A stretch of 64,000 nucleotides of DNA from Branchiostoma floridae (taxonomy: Eukaryota > Chordata > Leptocardii > Amphioxiformes > Branchiostomatidae): positions 17,822,828 to 17,886,827 of the forward strand of contig NC_049990.1 of the NCBI RefSeq assembly GCF_000003815.2. Reading direction: 5' to 3'. The position numbers and the translations under genes were made by a program. Every line of letters begins with the position of its first letter. Positions within the stretch are counted from its first letter, which is position 1. This document shows, in pieces, positions 49,301-60,064 of the stretch. Below the pieces are notes generated by a model. The model had not been told where the DNA came from. It saw only the letters and a program-made list of their open reading frames with translations, and ran no database searches.

Positions 49301-52300
49301 TCGTGGTCTGGCATGTACCTGTACCTTGGGTGATACAGACTATACCGTATTGTATTCTACATTGTATATGTACTAATGGATAACCAAAAGACATTGTAGA
49401 CAAGGTGTGACTTGACTTATTGAGTGTTGTTTTTTTCCCTACAGGTGAGGTTGGCCTGTTCTACCTGATCTTCTACTCCTGCCTGGCATGTTTCTTCGCC
49501 ATCACCCTGATTGTCTTCTACCAGACTCTGAGCTGGGAACAACCAACCTACTGGGCCGGCAAAAACTACATGAACATCCCTAGTAAGTACCAGCCTGGGT
49601 ACCATCAGGGTAGTAGTTCGCTTCTGCTAGCCGTCTAGAGACCTGCACATTCAAACCTTTTGGTGGTGATGTCAGTTAATGAGAGAATTAAGGAATGGGT
49701 TCCAGAGCACTCGTTCAATGACAACAGGCCCTCCCACAAGCGGACGAAGGGATTCCTTAATTCGCTCATGTGTAGGGACCAATCAGCGTCCTTGTTCAAA
49801 ATTTGGATGATTTGGATGAGATGTCAGGGTTCCCAGACAGAATAGCAGATAAGCGACTGCAGGGATAAACAAGTCCACTAGCCCTATTGTCCAGGGCAAG
49901 TGAAAGTGCTGTTAGGGCAAGTGCATGTCCTACCCCACTTGTCCGATCGGGCAAGTAAGATTTTTCCATTGATTTTAGTGCAATTTTGATATACTTGTTA
50001 CCTTTTACAGTCATGACATCAAGCAATTGTCTACAGAGAATTCCATTGCTGGAAGTGAAAATGCATATACTAGTAACAGTGACATTTGAATTTTGGGCAA
50101 GTGAAGAATTGGTCCGGGCAAGTACATTTTTTATGTGCTTGCCCGATAGGACAAGTGGATTTTAGAAAACTTGTTCAACCCTGGACTGTGTATTCTACTG
50201 GAAAGGGTGTCAGTCCTTAGGACGGGACGTTAAGCCTTTGTCCACTGATCATTGTACTTGAGTTGAATTGTACAAAATGAGTTGAATTTCCCCGAAACAA
50301 TGAACCTATAAATACTGTACATAGCGTCTGTCTTCTCAGTCATGACCAGTGGAAAAGTAACTCTTCAGTGAGCTACACAAGATTACTCTTTCTTGAATAA
50401 AGACTCTTTTTACACAACCATTGCTTTATTCTCACCAACATTTCGGTGACCGTCTGTCACCTTCTTCAGGGCAATTCTGACTGGCTCACAGAATAAAGCA
50501 TTGGTTGTGTAAAAAGAGTCTCTTTATTCAGTGACGTACCAACCTGATGAATCTATTCACGCACTCTTTGTTTCTTTCATGACAGTATGTTGTTTGTTTG
50601 TTTGTTCCTCAGGTGTGGGGTTCCGCCCTAACATCAGAACCGAGGGTAACATCGCCTTCAACCCCACCCAAGCCAAGTCCTACGACAAGTACATTAAGAT
50701 GCTGGACAGCTACCTGGCACCGTACAAGTGAGTCAGAAACTCTAAATGGTCATGAGCATACAGAACTATCCATTCTGTTTTAATAGAGCCCATGTGTTAA
50801 AGTAAAGCTTAAGTTAGAATTGAAAAACCTATGGTACTATGCTAAATATATTACAACGTAAAGTTTTCTCTAGTTTTACATAACTTAGAATTCAGTGCGC
50901 TCTCACTGTTTGAAACTATTTTAAAGGAAAGCTTAACTTACCTGAAAAACCTACAATACACTGCTAAATGTACCACAAAATTTTACATAAGTCTGTCAGA
51001 ACTCAGTTTGCCCCTACTGTTTGAAACGGACTGGTTGCATTTGTTGACTTCTGATATATATTAATGGAGCTTTTTGAGCTGGCATTCTTTGTAGACCCTC
51101 CCAGCATTGCCCGCAACATTGGAACACTGGCTAACTTGTTGATGCCCTCTAATTCATCTGAAAATTCCTCAAAGTTAATCCTTTGGAAAGCCAGCTCAAA
51201 AACCCCATTCATACAAATCAGACCTTATTTAGACATACCACCACGTGACATCATCAAACTTGATCTGTCAATCAAGTTGCTGTCAGGACGGTGGGAATTT
51301 CAAATGGTAGAGCACTAAGTTTTGACGGACTTCGGTGAAACAAGTGAACTTGACTTTGGGGTATATTATCATGTTACAGTAGGCATTTCAGTTTTAAGCT
51401 AAACTTTCCCTTAAATCTTGCATGAAAAAGATTTGGTTTTGAATATTCTGGTACATTTCGTTAGACTAGAGTTGCTCTGACGCTATAGTTTGGATGTCTT
51501 TCAGTAACGCGACCGCGGACCCCTACGTAGACTGCACCTCAGGCAAAGCCCCCAAGGGGAAGCTGTGCCAGTTCGACATCTCTCAGCTCGGCCCCTGCGC
51601 CACATCTCCGTATGGATACGACCAGGGCAAGCCTTGCATCCTGCTCAAGTTCAACAGGGTAGGTTTCTACTGTAGTGGTAACGTAACTGTGAGTCCAATA
51701 GTCCAATTGTCCCGGGCAAGTAAAAATACTGATCGGGCAAGTGCATGTCATATATACTTGTTACTTTTCACAGTCATGACATCAAGTAGTGGTCAACACA
51801 GAAAAATAGAGCTGATGATAAAAGAATTATATTGTTGAAAGTGAAAAAAAAACATAATGTAAATGTTTGTTTTTTGGGCAAGTGAAAACTTGGTTCGAGT
51901 AAGTATTTTTTACTGTACTTGCTCAATAGCACAAGTGAATTTTAGAAAACATTATACCCTGGACAGAGAAGGTCAGTAAAAGATATTGATAAAAACTTGT
52001 CACAAGATTGTAATAAAGTGTACACTAGGTTTGAGATGTCCCTGTAGCTCAAGTGGTAGCAGCATCACAGTTAAACTGCTGGGTCCAAATAGGTCCTGGG
52101 AAAACACGATTCAATCCTCAGGGCTACACCCGTCTTTCGAAAGGACTACAAAATTGGAATCCAGTGTTAAATGAAATGCCTTAAGCATGTTTAGGAGCTA
52201 GCAGTCCCTCCCTACATACATGTAAATATACCCTGCAGCTGAAACAGTAAGGAAACTTGCTGACCTAATTGCCGAAAGGAACTACAAGGGTCTGAAGAAA

Positions 52301-53460
52301 CAAAAAAAGAATATACTGGGTACAAGGACAAAACATTATTGTCTGCTCAATATGAAAGAGATGTCTTCCCATATAGCTATCATGTTATCAAGTTTAGCCC
52401 TACCATACATAAGATGTCAGTTGTTCAGTGTGTGAACAGTGATGTTGTACGTTTGTGTAGGCCTTTGGTTGGGAGCCTGTTGCCTACAACACCGTCCCTG
52501 ACAGACTGGCCGCCATGAACTTCACCAACGGTGCTGGTACCGTCCTGTGCAAAGGCAAGGTAAGGAAAAACGGGTCAATGTTCGCTATCTATTGTTCCAT
52601 GTGGGATCTAATGGTGTTTGATTCTTGACGTGTAGCAAACATTGCTGTTTTTTCTGTAGATGATTTCATACTAAGTAACTTTTGTAAGTGTATGCGAGAA
52701 TTCCTCTATATCGTGCACCTGTGTTTGATCTGTTCTAAGGTGCTATACAATGCACACATTTCCATCTGTTTTAACCTGGAGTCAAAATGGAGGTATAGTT
52801 TTTGGGTCGTTTGTGTGCGTGTGTATTCGGCCCCATATATTATGAACCTCTGGATGGATTTCCTTGATCTTCAGGTCCATGCCCTCTATTGACTAACCTT
52901 GGTACTGCAGCAGGACTTTTTTTGTTGATACAGTAGAAGCCGTTTAATTGCCATGCATATTTTGTGCAATTATCCGGGTGGTGCAACAAAGCGAAGTTAT
53001 TCAGCTGCACCACACTACCTCGGGATTTTGTGATTCTGTGCAATTTAACAGAAGTGTGTGGTAATCCGTTGTGCAACTAACTGGCTTCTACTCTATTTGG
53101 TCATGGACGTGATATGGTCATTGTTTTTTGTGGCAGGTAGCTTTTGATGTTTTGCTAAATGACTGTTGCTTATTTTCTCAGTACGCACCTGACAGGAACG
53201 CCCTGAACGGGGATGACATCAGCTACTACCCCCGCGAGTTCAGCCCCAACTACTTCCCCTTCGTGGGTCACATCGGCGGGATCGACGCCACCTCCAAGTA
53301 CCTGAGTCCGCTCATCGCCGCGCAGTTCAACAACGTCACCACCAACCGTAACATCCGCGTGCTGTGCGAGGCCTTCTCCGGGAACATCCAGGCCAGCGAC
53401 CGGACAGAAGACATCGGGCGCTTGCAGATCGACCTCCGCGTGTCCGCCGGAGCCAACTAA
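34372..53460 (+). CDS. ATP1B: Na+/K+-ATPase beta subunit, six exons, complete
   Basis: Non-catalytic glycoprotein subunit that folds, delivers and modulates the sodium pump at the plasma membrane. Exons: 34372-34510, 49445-49582, 50613-50727, 51505-51658, 52461-52559, 53182-53460; 924 nt, 307 residues, the usual length. All junctions are GT-AG and in phase. Exon 1 gives the cytoplasmic tail with FLWDPTRRTVLGRNAKSW, the family's N-terminal signature. Exon 2 begins the single membrane helix (GLFYLIFYSCLACFFAITLI) and runs to YWAGKNYMNIP. The ectodomain has six Cys (VDC, KLC, GPC, KPC, VLC, VLC) for the three conserved disulfides, the YYPREFSPNYFPFVG signature in exon 6, and N-glycosylation sites NAT, NFT and NVT. 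Which paralogue (beta-1 to beta-4 type) cannot be told. The start has an excellent context (CCAAAATGG). Intron 1 is 14.9 kb and full of mobile DNA. Confidence 0.95.
34511..37188. other. ATP1B intron 1, first part, nothing firm
   Basis: AT-rich intron. An 85-codon minus-strand frame at 36181-36438 with several Cys was considered and not called. Confidence 0.45.
37189..37352. repeat. MITE, TGTAAATGCATTTA family, copy 1
   Basis: Starts CTGTAAATGCATTTAAG and ends CATTTACAGTA. Interior motifs of the type GTGGTTTTAATTTCGCGGTAGCG are shared with 39622-39834 and 43847-44057. Confidence 0.7.
37692..38179. mobile_element. TIR element with 5-bp duplication TTAGG
   Basis: Perfect 12-base ends CCAGCCTTGTCA / TGACAAGGCTGG, flanked by TTAGG on both sides (37687-37691 and 38180-38184). 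Inside are GGCGGCAGGCGGCG-like and CCCCCCAGACCCCCC tracts. No coding frame. Confidence 0.75.
39622..39834. repeat. MITE, TGTAAATGCATTTA family, copy 2
   Basis: Same family as 43847-44057: GCAGAAATCTTTGCGTTGGTTTT at the left, CTCTGCATTTACAATAC at the right, CGCGGTGG and AAACCACCG in between. The ends are diverged. Confidence 0.65.
40087..40474. mobile_element. TIR element with 16-base ends
   Basis: Starts CAGGGTTCTCCCCAGA and ends TCTGGGGAGAACCCTG. Flanked by CTACC on each side (40082-40086 and 40475-40479). A CCTCCACTATACT motif recurs near both ends. No coding frame. Confidence 0.8.
40480..42052. other. ATP1B intron 1, middle part, nothing recognised
   Basis: AT-rich intronic sequence without convincing exon or repeat. 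Confidence 0.4.
42053..42248. repeat. Tandem duplication, unit 98 bp
   Basis: Two copies (from 42053 and 42151) about 93 percent identical by eye, starting AGTTATTCTGTGGGTTGTCT and including GAAAAGGAGATTTTTGAAAAGG. Confidence 0.9.
43026..43053. repeat. GT run followed by poly-G
   Basis: A simple-sequence tract of alternating GT then about 13 G in a row. Confidence 0.95.
43847..44057. repeat. MITE, TGTAAATGCATTTA family, best copy
   Basis: Inverted ends TACTGTAAATGCA (43847-43859) and TGCATTTACAGTA (44045-44057). The outermost TA on each side suits the TA target preference of Tc1/mariner-type elements. A partial end also occurs near 48415-48476. Confidence 0.8.
44880..45150. repeat. Diverged copy of the 16.4-kb repeat family
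   Basis: Shares GTCCGTGTTCACACTATAAC, TTGGTATGTTGGTAGGG, GTACTGCAGACGATC and GCTATGGTCACGATTTTTG in the same order as 16430-16660. Confidence 0.55.
45151..46127. other. ATP1B intron 1, nothing firm
   Basis: AT-rich. A weak inverted pair (TAGCCTTGTTACCAAACCCC near 46014 and GTTTGGGTATGGTATTCAGGCT near 46081) may be a diverged member of the TAGCCTGG family. Confidence 0.4.
46128..46760. repeat. Tandem duplication, second copy split by an insertion
   Basis: Copy 1 (46128-46243) contains CAAAAACATAACCTTCTTGG, GTATTACCAGTACATGTG and GACAGACTTCAGTCTT. Copy 2 repeats this from 46301 but is broken at 46343 and resumes at 46653. Confidence 0.75.
46344..46652. mobile_element. TIR element with 7-bp duplication GTATTAC
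   Basis: Ends AGTGTACAAAATAC and GTATTTTGCACGCT are inverted repeats with two mismatches, flanked by GTATTAC at 46337-46343 and 46653-46659. The interior repeats the word GTTGCAC with CTGTGCAAC. The uninterrupted first copy of the duplication shows the empty site. Confidence 0.8.
46761..49444. other. ATP1B intron 1, last part, nothing firm
   Basis: AT-rich intron. A CCCTCTAGCGGTTTGG word near 49249 is the core of the 16.4-kb repeat family. A 109-codon minus frame at 48902-49231 has no recognisable feature. Confidence 0.4.
49885..50183. repeat. GGGCAAGTG repeat in ATP1B intron 2
   Basis: Contains several GGGCAAGT words, CAGTCATGACATCAAG and TTTTAGAAAAC near its end. A second copy, same orientation, lies at 51696-51962 in intron 4. 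Confidence 0.75.
50395..50530. repeat. Foldback element in ATP1B intron 2
   Basis: Arms 50395-50432 and 50490-50530 match as inverted copies (AGACTCTTTTTACACAACCA against TGGTTGTGTAAAAAGAGTCT). The loop carries TTTCGGTGACCGTCTGTCACC. Fragments of the same family are at 8370-8500 and 58550-58640. Confidence 0.85.
51696..51962. repeat. GGGCAAGTG repeat in ATP1B intron 4
   Basis: Diverged copy of 49885-50183 in the same order: CGGGCAAGTAAAAAT, CGGGCAAGTGCATGTC, CAGTCATGACATCAAG, TTTTTGGGCAAGTGAA, GTGAATTTTAGAAAAC. Confidence 0.75.
52035..52260 (+). mobile_element. tRNA-derived SINE, copy 2
   Basis: GATGTCCCTGTAGCTCAAGT with the A-box-like TAGCTCAAGTGG (52045-52056) and a B-box-like GATTCAATCC (52108-52117), then the same body as copy 1 (ACAAAATTGGAATCCAGTG, TGCCTTAAGCATGT). 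In sense in ATP1B intron 4. Confidence 0.7.
52931..53093. repeat. TA-flanked MITE with CAGTAGAAGCC ends, pogo/Tc1-like
   Basis: Starts CAGTAGAAGCC and ends GGCTTCTACTC (one mismatch), flanked by TA on both sides. An inverted relative lies at 30729-30899. In ATP1B intron 5, 90 bases before exon 6. Confidence 0.75.
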
Positions 53461-55563
53461 CGATTGCTTTCCCCTAGAAGGTTGATGAATAACTAGGGTT
53501 TTAGCGTAAAGGGGGGAGGAGTGGACTAAGGATGTATTTATTCCTGTTCTAGGCCACTGATTGTGTTCCACAGTGCATGTTTGCAGGATTTCACAAGCTA
53601 CTGTAGATAACAGCATCATACATAAAGGTCCAGACATTATGGACAAACACCAAAAAAGTATATAGAGAAGAGTTAACCACTGTTGAACCCAAAGTTACTG
53701 ATATCCTTGTTAGCATGAGAAACCTCTATAGTAGACCAAGCAAGCAAACAGTTCCTATCCAACATTGTGTGGTGTAAGCTGCACTAAAGAGTTAAGGGGA
53801 ACCGAAATGCAATTCCCAAGCATTGTATACACTTGTAGAATTATAGAACTTACCTGTTTTCCATTCATATCCACATGTAAATAGAAAATTCAGGGCCCTT
53901 TTTTTTTCTTTTTTTTAATTTTTCCTCTCCCATGGAGAATGAATCGCTGCTCCCCCTAGAGATTCCATCGTGTAGTGCACCTTCGTATGTACATTATATA
54001 ACCCTCCTCCTCTCGTAGGCAGTACACACACTTCAAACACTTATCAATGAATTGTCTAAGATGTAAAATTCACTGTTGTGACTAGGCTGATTCTTCTGTC
54101 AGTCTACAGAGTACAGCTAAATACAGAAATGAATAACAGTTCTTGGTTTATGGATGGAAATGTTTTATTTCCCTGTAATTTTGAGTACTTGTATGAACTG
54201 TGATGCTTGTGTAATCTATGTACGTGTACCCCAGAAACAAACTTAGGTGGCCGCTGGCCATTTAAAGGTAATGCGGCCGTTGAATTTTGCTCTTACGTAG
54301 GGGGCGTTTTTTAAACATAGTGTTTACCGTGTGTAACAGAATGTAACTAGTCAAAACAGCTCCTAACAACCAGCTATGTCAAATTGCAAACCTCTGAAAG
54401 AAAAAGAAAACACAACCGCTCTAATGATATTACTAGGTTGAGGCTTTGTCACGTAGATAAATATGTAGATATATTATATATACGTGTCTGTATACCACCC
54501 GGACCTGACCGTAGCTCCTGCAAGAGTTTGCGTTCCTTTCCCTGTAGTGTGTAGATGGTGTTAGTAGCCTCCCTCTCTACAGAGTTTGATGGGATTTTAG
54601 ACAATTTAGATTGACTGTGTCTTCCCTGTAGGGAGGGAGACGTTGGTGTATGTAGACAAGTCTTATATGCAATCTACCACTCGCTTCTCTTGGGTTTGTT
54701 AGCACACGTAGTCGGTGGGTCGGTTGATTTCTCATGTTATTAAAGTAGCGAGGGAAGTAGTCAAGTAAAAGGTTAATTGATAAAAAAAAATGTGGATCTT
54801 TTCGGATTCTTCTAAGATGCAATGATTTTTATGTGGAGGGACGCAGCGTATGGCGGCATGGTTGGCACCTGACAAACAGTTTGTGGTTCTCACTTTTTGT
54901 ATTACCGGAAATGCATCTCGAACAAACGTAGATGTTGCGAGCATAATGTCTGTATGGATGTACCAAGTCTGTGAAAAAGACAAGAATCTTCTTATTGTTG
55001 TATTCCAGTGTATCCAAGTTTTTCGTAGCAAACGGTATCTTGGACATGTTGTTTTACATTTGCTCTGTACTGTACTGTACTTTTGGATAGGAGAATTTTT
55101 TTTCACAACTTGCTTTCTACCTCTGTTGTCAGGGTGGATGTTCCGTTTGGAACATACCAACCAAAATTCCTGTGGGAACAAAGATTTGGAAAAAGATTGT
55201 CGCAGACGCTGTCTGTAGCATCGCAGTAGGCATATTTTGGTCTGTATAGTATGGAGTGATGTTCTAGCGAAGTTTTTCCGCAATTTTAACCATACAGGTG
55301 TCCCAGTCATGCCATTGTCGGCTCTCTCCACTTTAAATACTCCCCTTGTTTTCCCCAGCATGTTAATGTGTTTGAATTGAGATTATAACTTTTTTTTCCT
55401 AGTTGAAGATTTGTATTTTGCACCAGGAGACATTTCTAATCGGACACTCCTTTTGCCTGTATCAATTTTCTTTCATTTTTGTACCGGCACTTTTAATTTT
55501 GTGGCTGTTGATTACTTTAAGCAAGTGTTTGATGAATTTTAATTGAATAAAGTTCCCAATAAA
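53461..55563 (+). other. ATP1B 3' UTR, about 2.1 kb
   Basis: From the stop codon to the first strong polyadenylation signals. No conserved coding. A 209-codon antisense frame (55361-54732) was rejected as chance. Confidence 0.6.
55546..55563 (+). promoter_or_regulatory. Paired polyadenylation signals of ATP1B
   Basis: AATAAA at 55546-55551 and again at 55558-55563, the second running into an A tract. GT-rich sequence follows (about 55585-55670). Confidence 0.6.
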
Positions 55564-55708
55564 AAAATCCACGAGTTGTTTTTTGTCTTTTACTGTGTGA
55601 AAGTTACTTTAGAGAAGACGTGTAGGAACCAGAAAACATATTTGAGTGTGTGTACGAGCGTGTGTGTGTGCATCTGACATCTTAGTAATAAAATTCAGCG
55701 GTACTGAG

Positions 55709-56124
55709 TAGGGCTGGGTACCGGTACAGAAAATTCAGGTCCAGGTCCAGAGGATCAGGTCCGGACCTGAACCTGGACCTGATGCAGTATGACTCATACC
55801 AATGGTCCATTTCACTACAAAGAAATCTGTTTGGTGGAGTATTAGACTTACACTGGCGTTTTAAAATCCTACAACGCTATTTGCACCTGTGCGATTGGCT
55901 GTAAAACTTAGTAGAAATTACTATAAACTCTACTCTACTTCACTCTTGTTATTTTCTTCCACCTGCAAGCGGCAAAACGTGTGAATGCCTGATAAAATAA
56001 TCTGTTAATTTTCTAATCGGTCCAACATCCGGTCCACCTAATTTTTTCAGGTCCGGTTTTTCTGGACCGGTCCAATAAGAAAAACCGGTTTTGTACCGGT
56101 ACGCTGTACCGATACCCAGCCCTA
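55709..56124. mobile_element. hAT-type MITE copy 1, 8-bp duplication GTACTGAG
   Basis: Starts TAGGGCTGGGTACCGGTACA and ends CTGTACCGATACCCAGCCCT plus A. Flanked by the 8-bp direct repeat GTACTGAG (55701-55708 and 56125-56132). The interior contains repeated AGGTCC/GGACCT words. The 8-bp duplication is the hallmark of hAT transposons. No coding frame. Confidence 0.9.
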
Positions 56125-56458
56125 GTACTGAGTATTTAGTTGGTAGCTGTACAGGGTACATTTTTTAAAACTCTGACCGGGAGAAGTGTATTATATGTCA
56201 CTATGTACAGTTCAGACTATGACAGATAAAAATGTGATGAGGGATACTTCAGACATCGATATGACAAAAACTGGCCAAATGAAACCAGTCAGTTATAAGA
56301 TGTTGCCGATAATCCGGAAGCAACACGGAGGGCTGTACCTATGCTTCCAGTTTTAATCAACCACACTTTTCCCTCTCAACCAATGAGGAGCGTCTGTATT
56401 AATAATCTCACCCCCAGTTTAACAGATGTCCTAATCCAATATTTCACTCTATTCACAT

Positions 56459-56812
56459 CAGGCTTTTAGCTAGGAATTAATTTTAGGGCGTCCAAAGTAA
56501 TCGGAGTGATCTGCGGCGCTCGCCCTCGCGCCTGCAGGCGCGAGCATTGTGGGGGGGTCCATTGTAGGGGGGTCCCATTTTTAAATCATAACCCTCTGAA
56601 ATGCTATTTCCTGCATTTTGAGGTGCATATTTTGTAGAATTCAGCCAAGATTTTTTTGTGTCTGTTACAATATGTTTGCCCTGACTGAGGCTGGGAGGAA
56701 AAATTTGGGCGTCCGTAGTGCGTCTTGCTTAAAAGTATTGCGTCCGATTTCTTATGTTTGTTAGGACAGTGCGTCTAAATGACGCGTTGACGCATGCCTA
56801 GCTAAAAGCCTG
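56459..56812. mobile_element. hAT-type MITE with 8-bp duplication ATTCACAT
   Basis: Starts CAGGCTTTTAGCTAGG and ends CCTAGCTAAAAGCCTG, flanked by ATTCACAT (56451-56458 and 56813-56820). The interior has TTCCTGCATTTTGAGG, like the units inside the 20625-21880 element, and GCGTC words near the right end. A lone end with the same TCCTAGCTAAAAGCCTG is at about 6906-6922 in TMLHE intron 3. Confidence 0.9.
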
Positions 56813-57922
56813 ATTCACATATAATTTATTTCAGTGCTGTGTTGTAACAGAAAATGACATTTTTTCTAGGCCTAACATTAACATAACCATTTGGTAATCT
56901 TGTAATGCATGGAAGGGTACAGTAAGAGAACAGATGCAATGAGTATATTGCACAACAAATTTGAGTGTACGCACTTAATAGAATACAATATAAACTTTAG
57001 AGCCAACAAACACATCTGATGTAATACATCTACTGTATTAAATTTGTTGTACAAAAATGTCTAGCCTTTAGTCCTTGACCAGTGTTTTGGTAAGGTTTGT
57101 ATACTTATTCGAAGATACTTAGGAAAGAAGATTTGTGTGTTTTAGTATTGCACTAGTTATGTTTTCCATAAAATTTGTAAGATGTTGGTGTTTTTTCTAG
57201 CATAAGTTGGAAGGAATTCCATAGAAATTGATTAAATTCCATGAGTTTTGTAAGAATTTTTCAATGCTCATGATATAAATGAAAACTTGATTCACAGCAA
57301 GTTTTAAGGTTAACCTGGTACCAAAACTAGAGGTGTTCTGAACAGATTGTCCCTGACATTTTACACAGCTGCAGCTTCATCCATAAAAACATGCATGATT
57401 CTGATTGGTAGTATTTTTTGCTATCAATCGCCTTCTCATGTTGGAAAATAACAAGATTACATCATAATGTTGCAATTGAAGTAAATTAATGCGCTTACTC
57501 AAATGTTAAGTGCCTGTTTATGGTTACAGATGATGGGCATTTGGATATATATAGAGATAGATATCTTGTTATGGGAAATAGGCCAACACCGTTAAAAGCC
57601 ATGTGTTTTCTGTCAGTACAAAAACATGGACAGTTTCAGTCACCACCTGACTTTAACTAACTGCTGTCATCACATTGTTAAGTGCCATCTAGCAGGAGTG
57701 ATTGGAAGTGCAGGAAAGAAATTTTGTGGCAATAGAATCTCAAAAACCTGCAAAATGTTGGTGGGTTTGGAAGAGATTGCACAAAATATTCCATAGAGAA
57801 TACATTGGATAATGTTGATTTTTCATACAGATTTATGCAAGCAAAACTGGTATTTTTCTTTATGGCATGACTTTGCTTTTGTAACTTCCGACACACACAA
57901 CATAGTGTTCGACAACAAGTAA
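56813..57922. other. Intergenic, nothing recognised
   Basis: AT-rich sequence without convincing exon or repeat. Confidence 0.45.
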
Positions 57923-58036
57923 ATATTTCCAAGGGTCCCACTATATAGATTTCTAATTTGATATTTCCAAGGGTCCCACTATATAGATTTCTAATATGAT
58001 ACTTCCAAGGGTCCCACTATATAGATTTCTAATATG
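57923..58036. repeat. Three tandem units of 38 bp
   Basis: Units from 57923, 57961 and 57999 begin ATATTTCCAAGGGTCCCAC and end TTTCTAAT(A/T)TG, nearly identical. Confidence 0.95.
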
Positions 58037-58227
58037 ATATTGTGACAAAAATCAAAACATTTTACATGCTTGCATTACTTTATATATCTGCCATAGCTAA
58101 AACTATTCAAATCGTCATTCAATTAACAACAGCTATATACTACTTACTACATACTAATATGTAAATATTACACTCCTTTACATTTGGGACTAAATTGTAA
58201 ACATCGTAAACAATCAATGTAACGTTA

Positions 58228-58440
58228 CTTCGCCTTTATTTGTAGGGTAACCTATATCTAAAATATGTATCTAAAATAGGGTATTTGGGGATCATTATGT
58301 TGATGGAAGGTAGTTTCACATCGCAATATTATTAAAATGTTGACATTTGAATTTCACGTTGTTGACCTGAAATCTCTAAATACTCAATTTTTTTACAACA
58401 ACGAATCTAGGTTGCTCCACGGATTAAGGTGAACTAGTGT
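58228..58440. repeat. Diverged TIR element, GGTGAACC family
   Basis: Order of motifs as in 59088-59294: CTTTATTTGTAGGGTAACCTA at the left and AGGTTGCTCCACGGATTAAGG at the right, with AATATTATTAAAATGTTGAC inside. Confidence 0.6.
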
Positions 58441-59087
58441 TATATATGTAAATATTTGCATTTGTGACTGCATCTGTAAGTAGTGACACATATTTCTGTG
58501 GTACAGCGAACTGTGAACCTAGTTAGAACTGCCCTGAGGCTGAGGAAGCTGACAAGTGGTCACTGAAATGTTGGTGGAAAAAAAGCAGTGGTTGTGTAAA
58601 AAGAGACTTCATTCATCGACGTACCAACCTGATGAAAATATTTATCCGTGGCAAAAACGAGTTTGTGCGAATAGTTACAAAAGTAGCACAAGAGATAGAA
58701 AAAGACCTGGACAAAGAAGGCAATTTGCAGGAAAACATCAAGGGAAACAGATATCCTTTTAAGTTTTATCTCTCCTCTTTCAAACATACCAACACGATTC
58801 ATCCCGTTCAGCACAACCACTAAATTGATTGGCAACCGTCCTTTCATCGCTACACGTGGAACACATGATGCCCCGTCGTGATAGATATCATCAAAAAGCG
58901 ATAATTAGAGCATCCCTGCCGCTTTTGTCATCACAAAGGTTATTAACCCAGCCTAGAGCTTTGCTGCCTGGTCTAACTCTGTCAGGGGATGAGTGACACA
59001 CGTGTACACACGTGTACACACGTGAAAGGCCTAGGGGAAAAAATGTTGTGTTTCTGGTTTACTGACCGACCGTAGGATGTAACCCTG

Positions 59088-59294
59088 GTTCACCTTTATC
59101 CGTAGGGTAACCTAAATGGCTTCTTTTTAAAAACTAGGTATTTTTGGAATACATGTACAAGACGACGGACGGTGGTTTCAAATTTCAATATCAAATGTTT
59201 TTAAAATGTTTGTTTGAAACCACCGTTGATCGACTTGATATCCCTTGTTTTAAAGACCAACGGTTATAGGTTACCCCAGCGGATAAAGGTGAAC
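59088..59294. repeat. TIR element, GGTGAACC family, best copy
   Basis: Left GGTTCACCTTTATCCGTAGG pairs with right CAGCGGATAAAGGTGAACC; next to them GGTAACCTA pairs with TAGGTTACC, and GGTGGTTTCAAA with TTTGAAACCACC. Related fragments at 5758-5885, 32020-32175 and 58228-58440. Confidence 0.8.
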
Positions 59295-59621
59295 CAGTGT
59301 GTACCTGTTGACCCTTGGTAGCCTGTTTGGGTCTACTGCTGGTTACAAATGGTCATAAAATTTCCGATCTGATACCTGAGTGATAAATTGGAATAAAGAC
59401 TTTCTGTATAGCTGTTTTAAGAGTAGTAATTTGCTTCTTTGTTCAGTTTGTTAAATATACTTGTGCTTGTACATTGTACAACATATCTCTGTATAATTAC
59501 AATATGAATTGTTGAAAATACCAGTGCCTGACATATTTCAGTTTTACATTGCTAAAATGTACATTTCTATTTGTTGGAGCAACCAGGTCGAAATCTTCAA
59601 ATAGATAGAATCACTACCGAC

Positions 59622-60064
59622 TAGGGCTGGGTACCGGTACAGAAAATTCAGGTCCAGGTCCGGTTCAGGTCCAAAGGATCAGGTCCAGGTCCGGACCTGA
59701 ACCTGGACCTGATGCAGTATGACTCATACCATTGGTCCATTTCACTACAAAGAGATCTATTTCAATGGTGGAGTAGATCTATTAGACTTACACTGGCATC
59801 TTAAAATCCTTCAACGCTAAATGCACCTGTACGATTGGCTGCAAAACGTGGTAGAAATTACTATAAACTCTATTCTACTTCACTCTTGTTATTTTCTTCC
59901 ACCTGCAAGCGCCAAAACGTGTGAATGCCTGATAAATTAAATTGTTAATTTTCTTATCGGTCCAACATCCGGTCTACCTAATTTTTTCAGGTCCGGTTTT
60001 TCTGGACCGGTCCAATAAGAAAAAACGGTTTTGTACCGGTACACTGTACCGATACCCAGCCCTA
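59622..60064. mobile_element. hAT-type MITE copy 2, 8-bp duplication CTACCGAC
   Basis: Same element as 55709-56124 but about 27 bp longer because one AGGTCCAGGTCC-type stretch is repeated. Same TAGGGCTGGGTACCGG / CCCAGCCCTA ends. Flanked by CTACCGAC (59614-59621 and 60065-60072). Confidence 0.9.

Noticed and set aside
54732-55361. 209-codon open frame on the minus strand in the ATP1B 3' UTR
   Set aside because: Low-complexity basic peptide with no recognisable domain, entirely antisense to an expressed 3' UTR; a chance frame is likelier.
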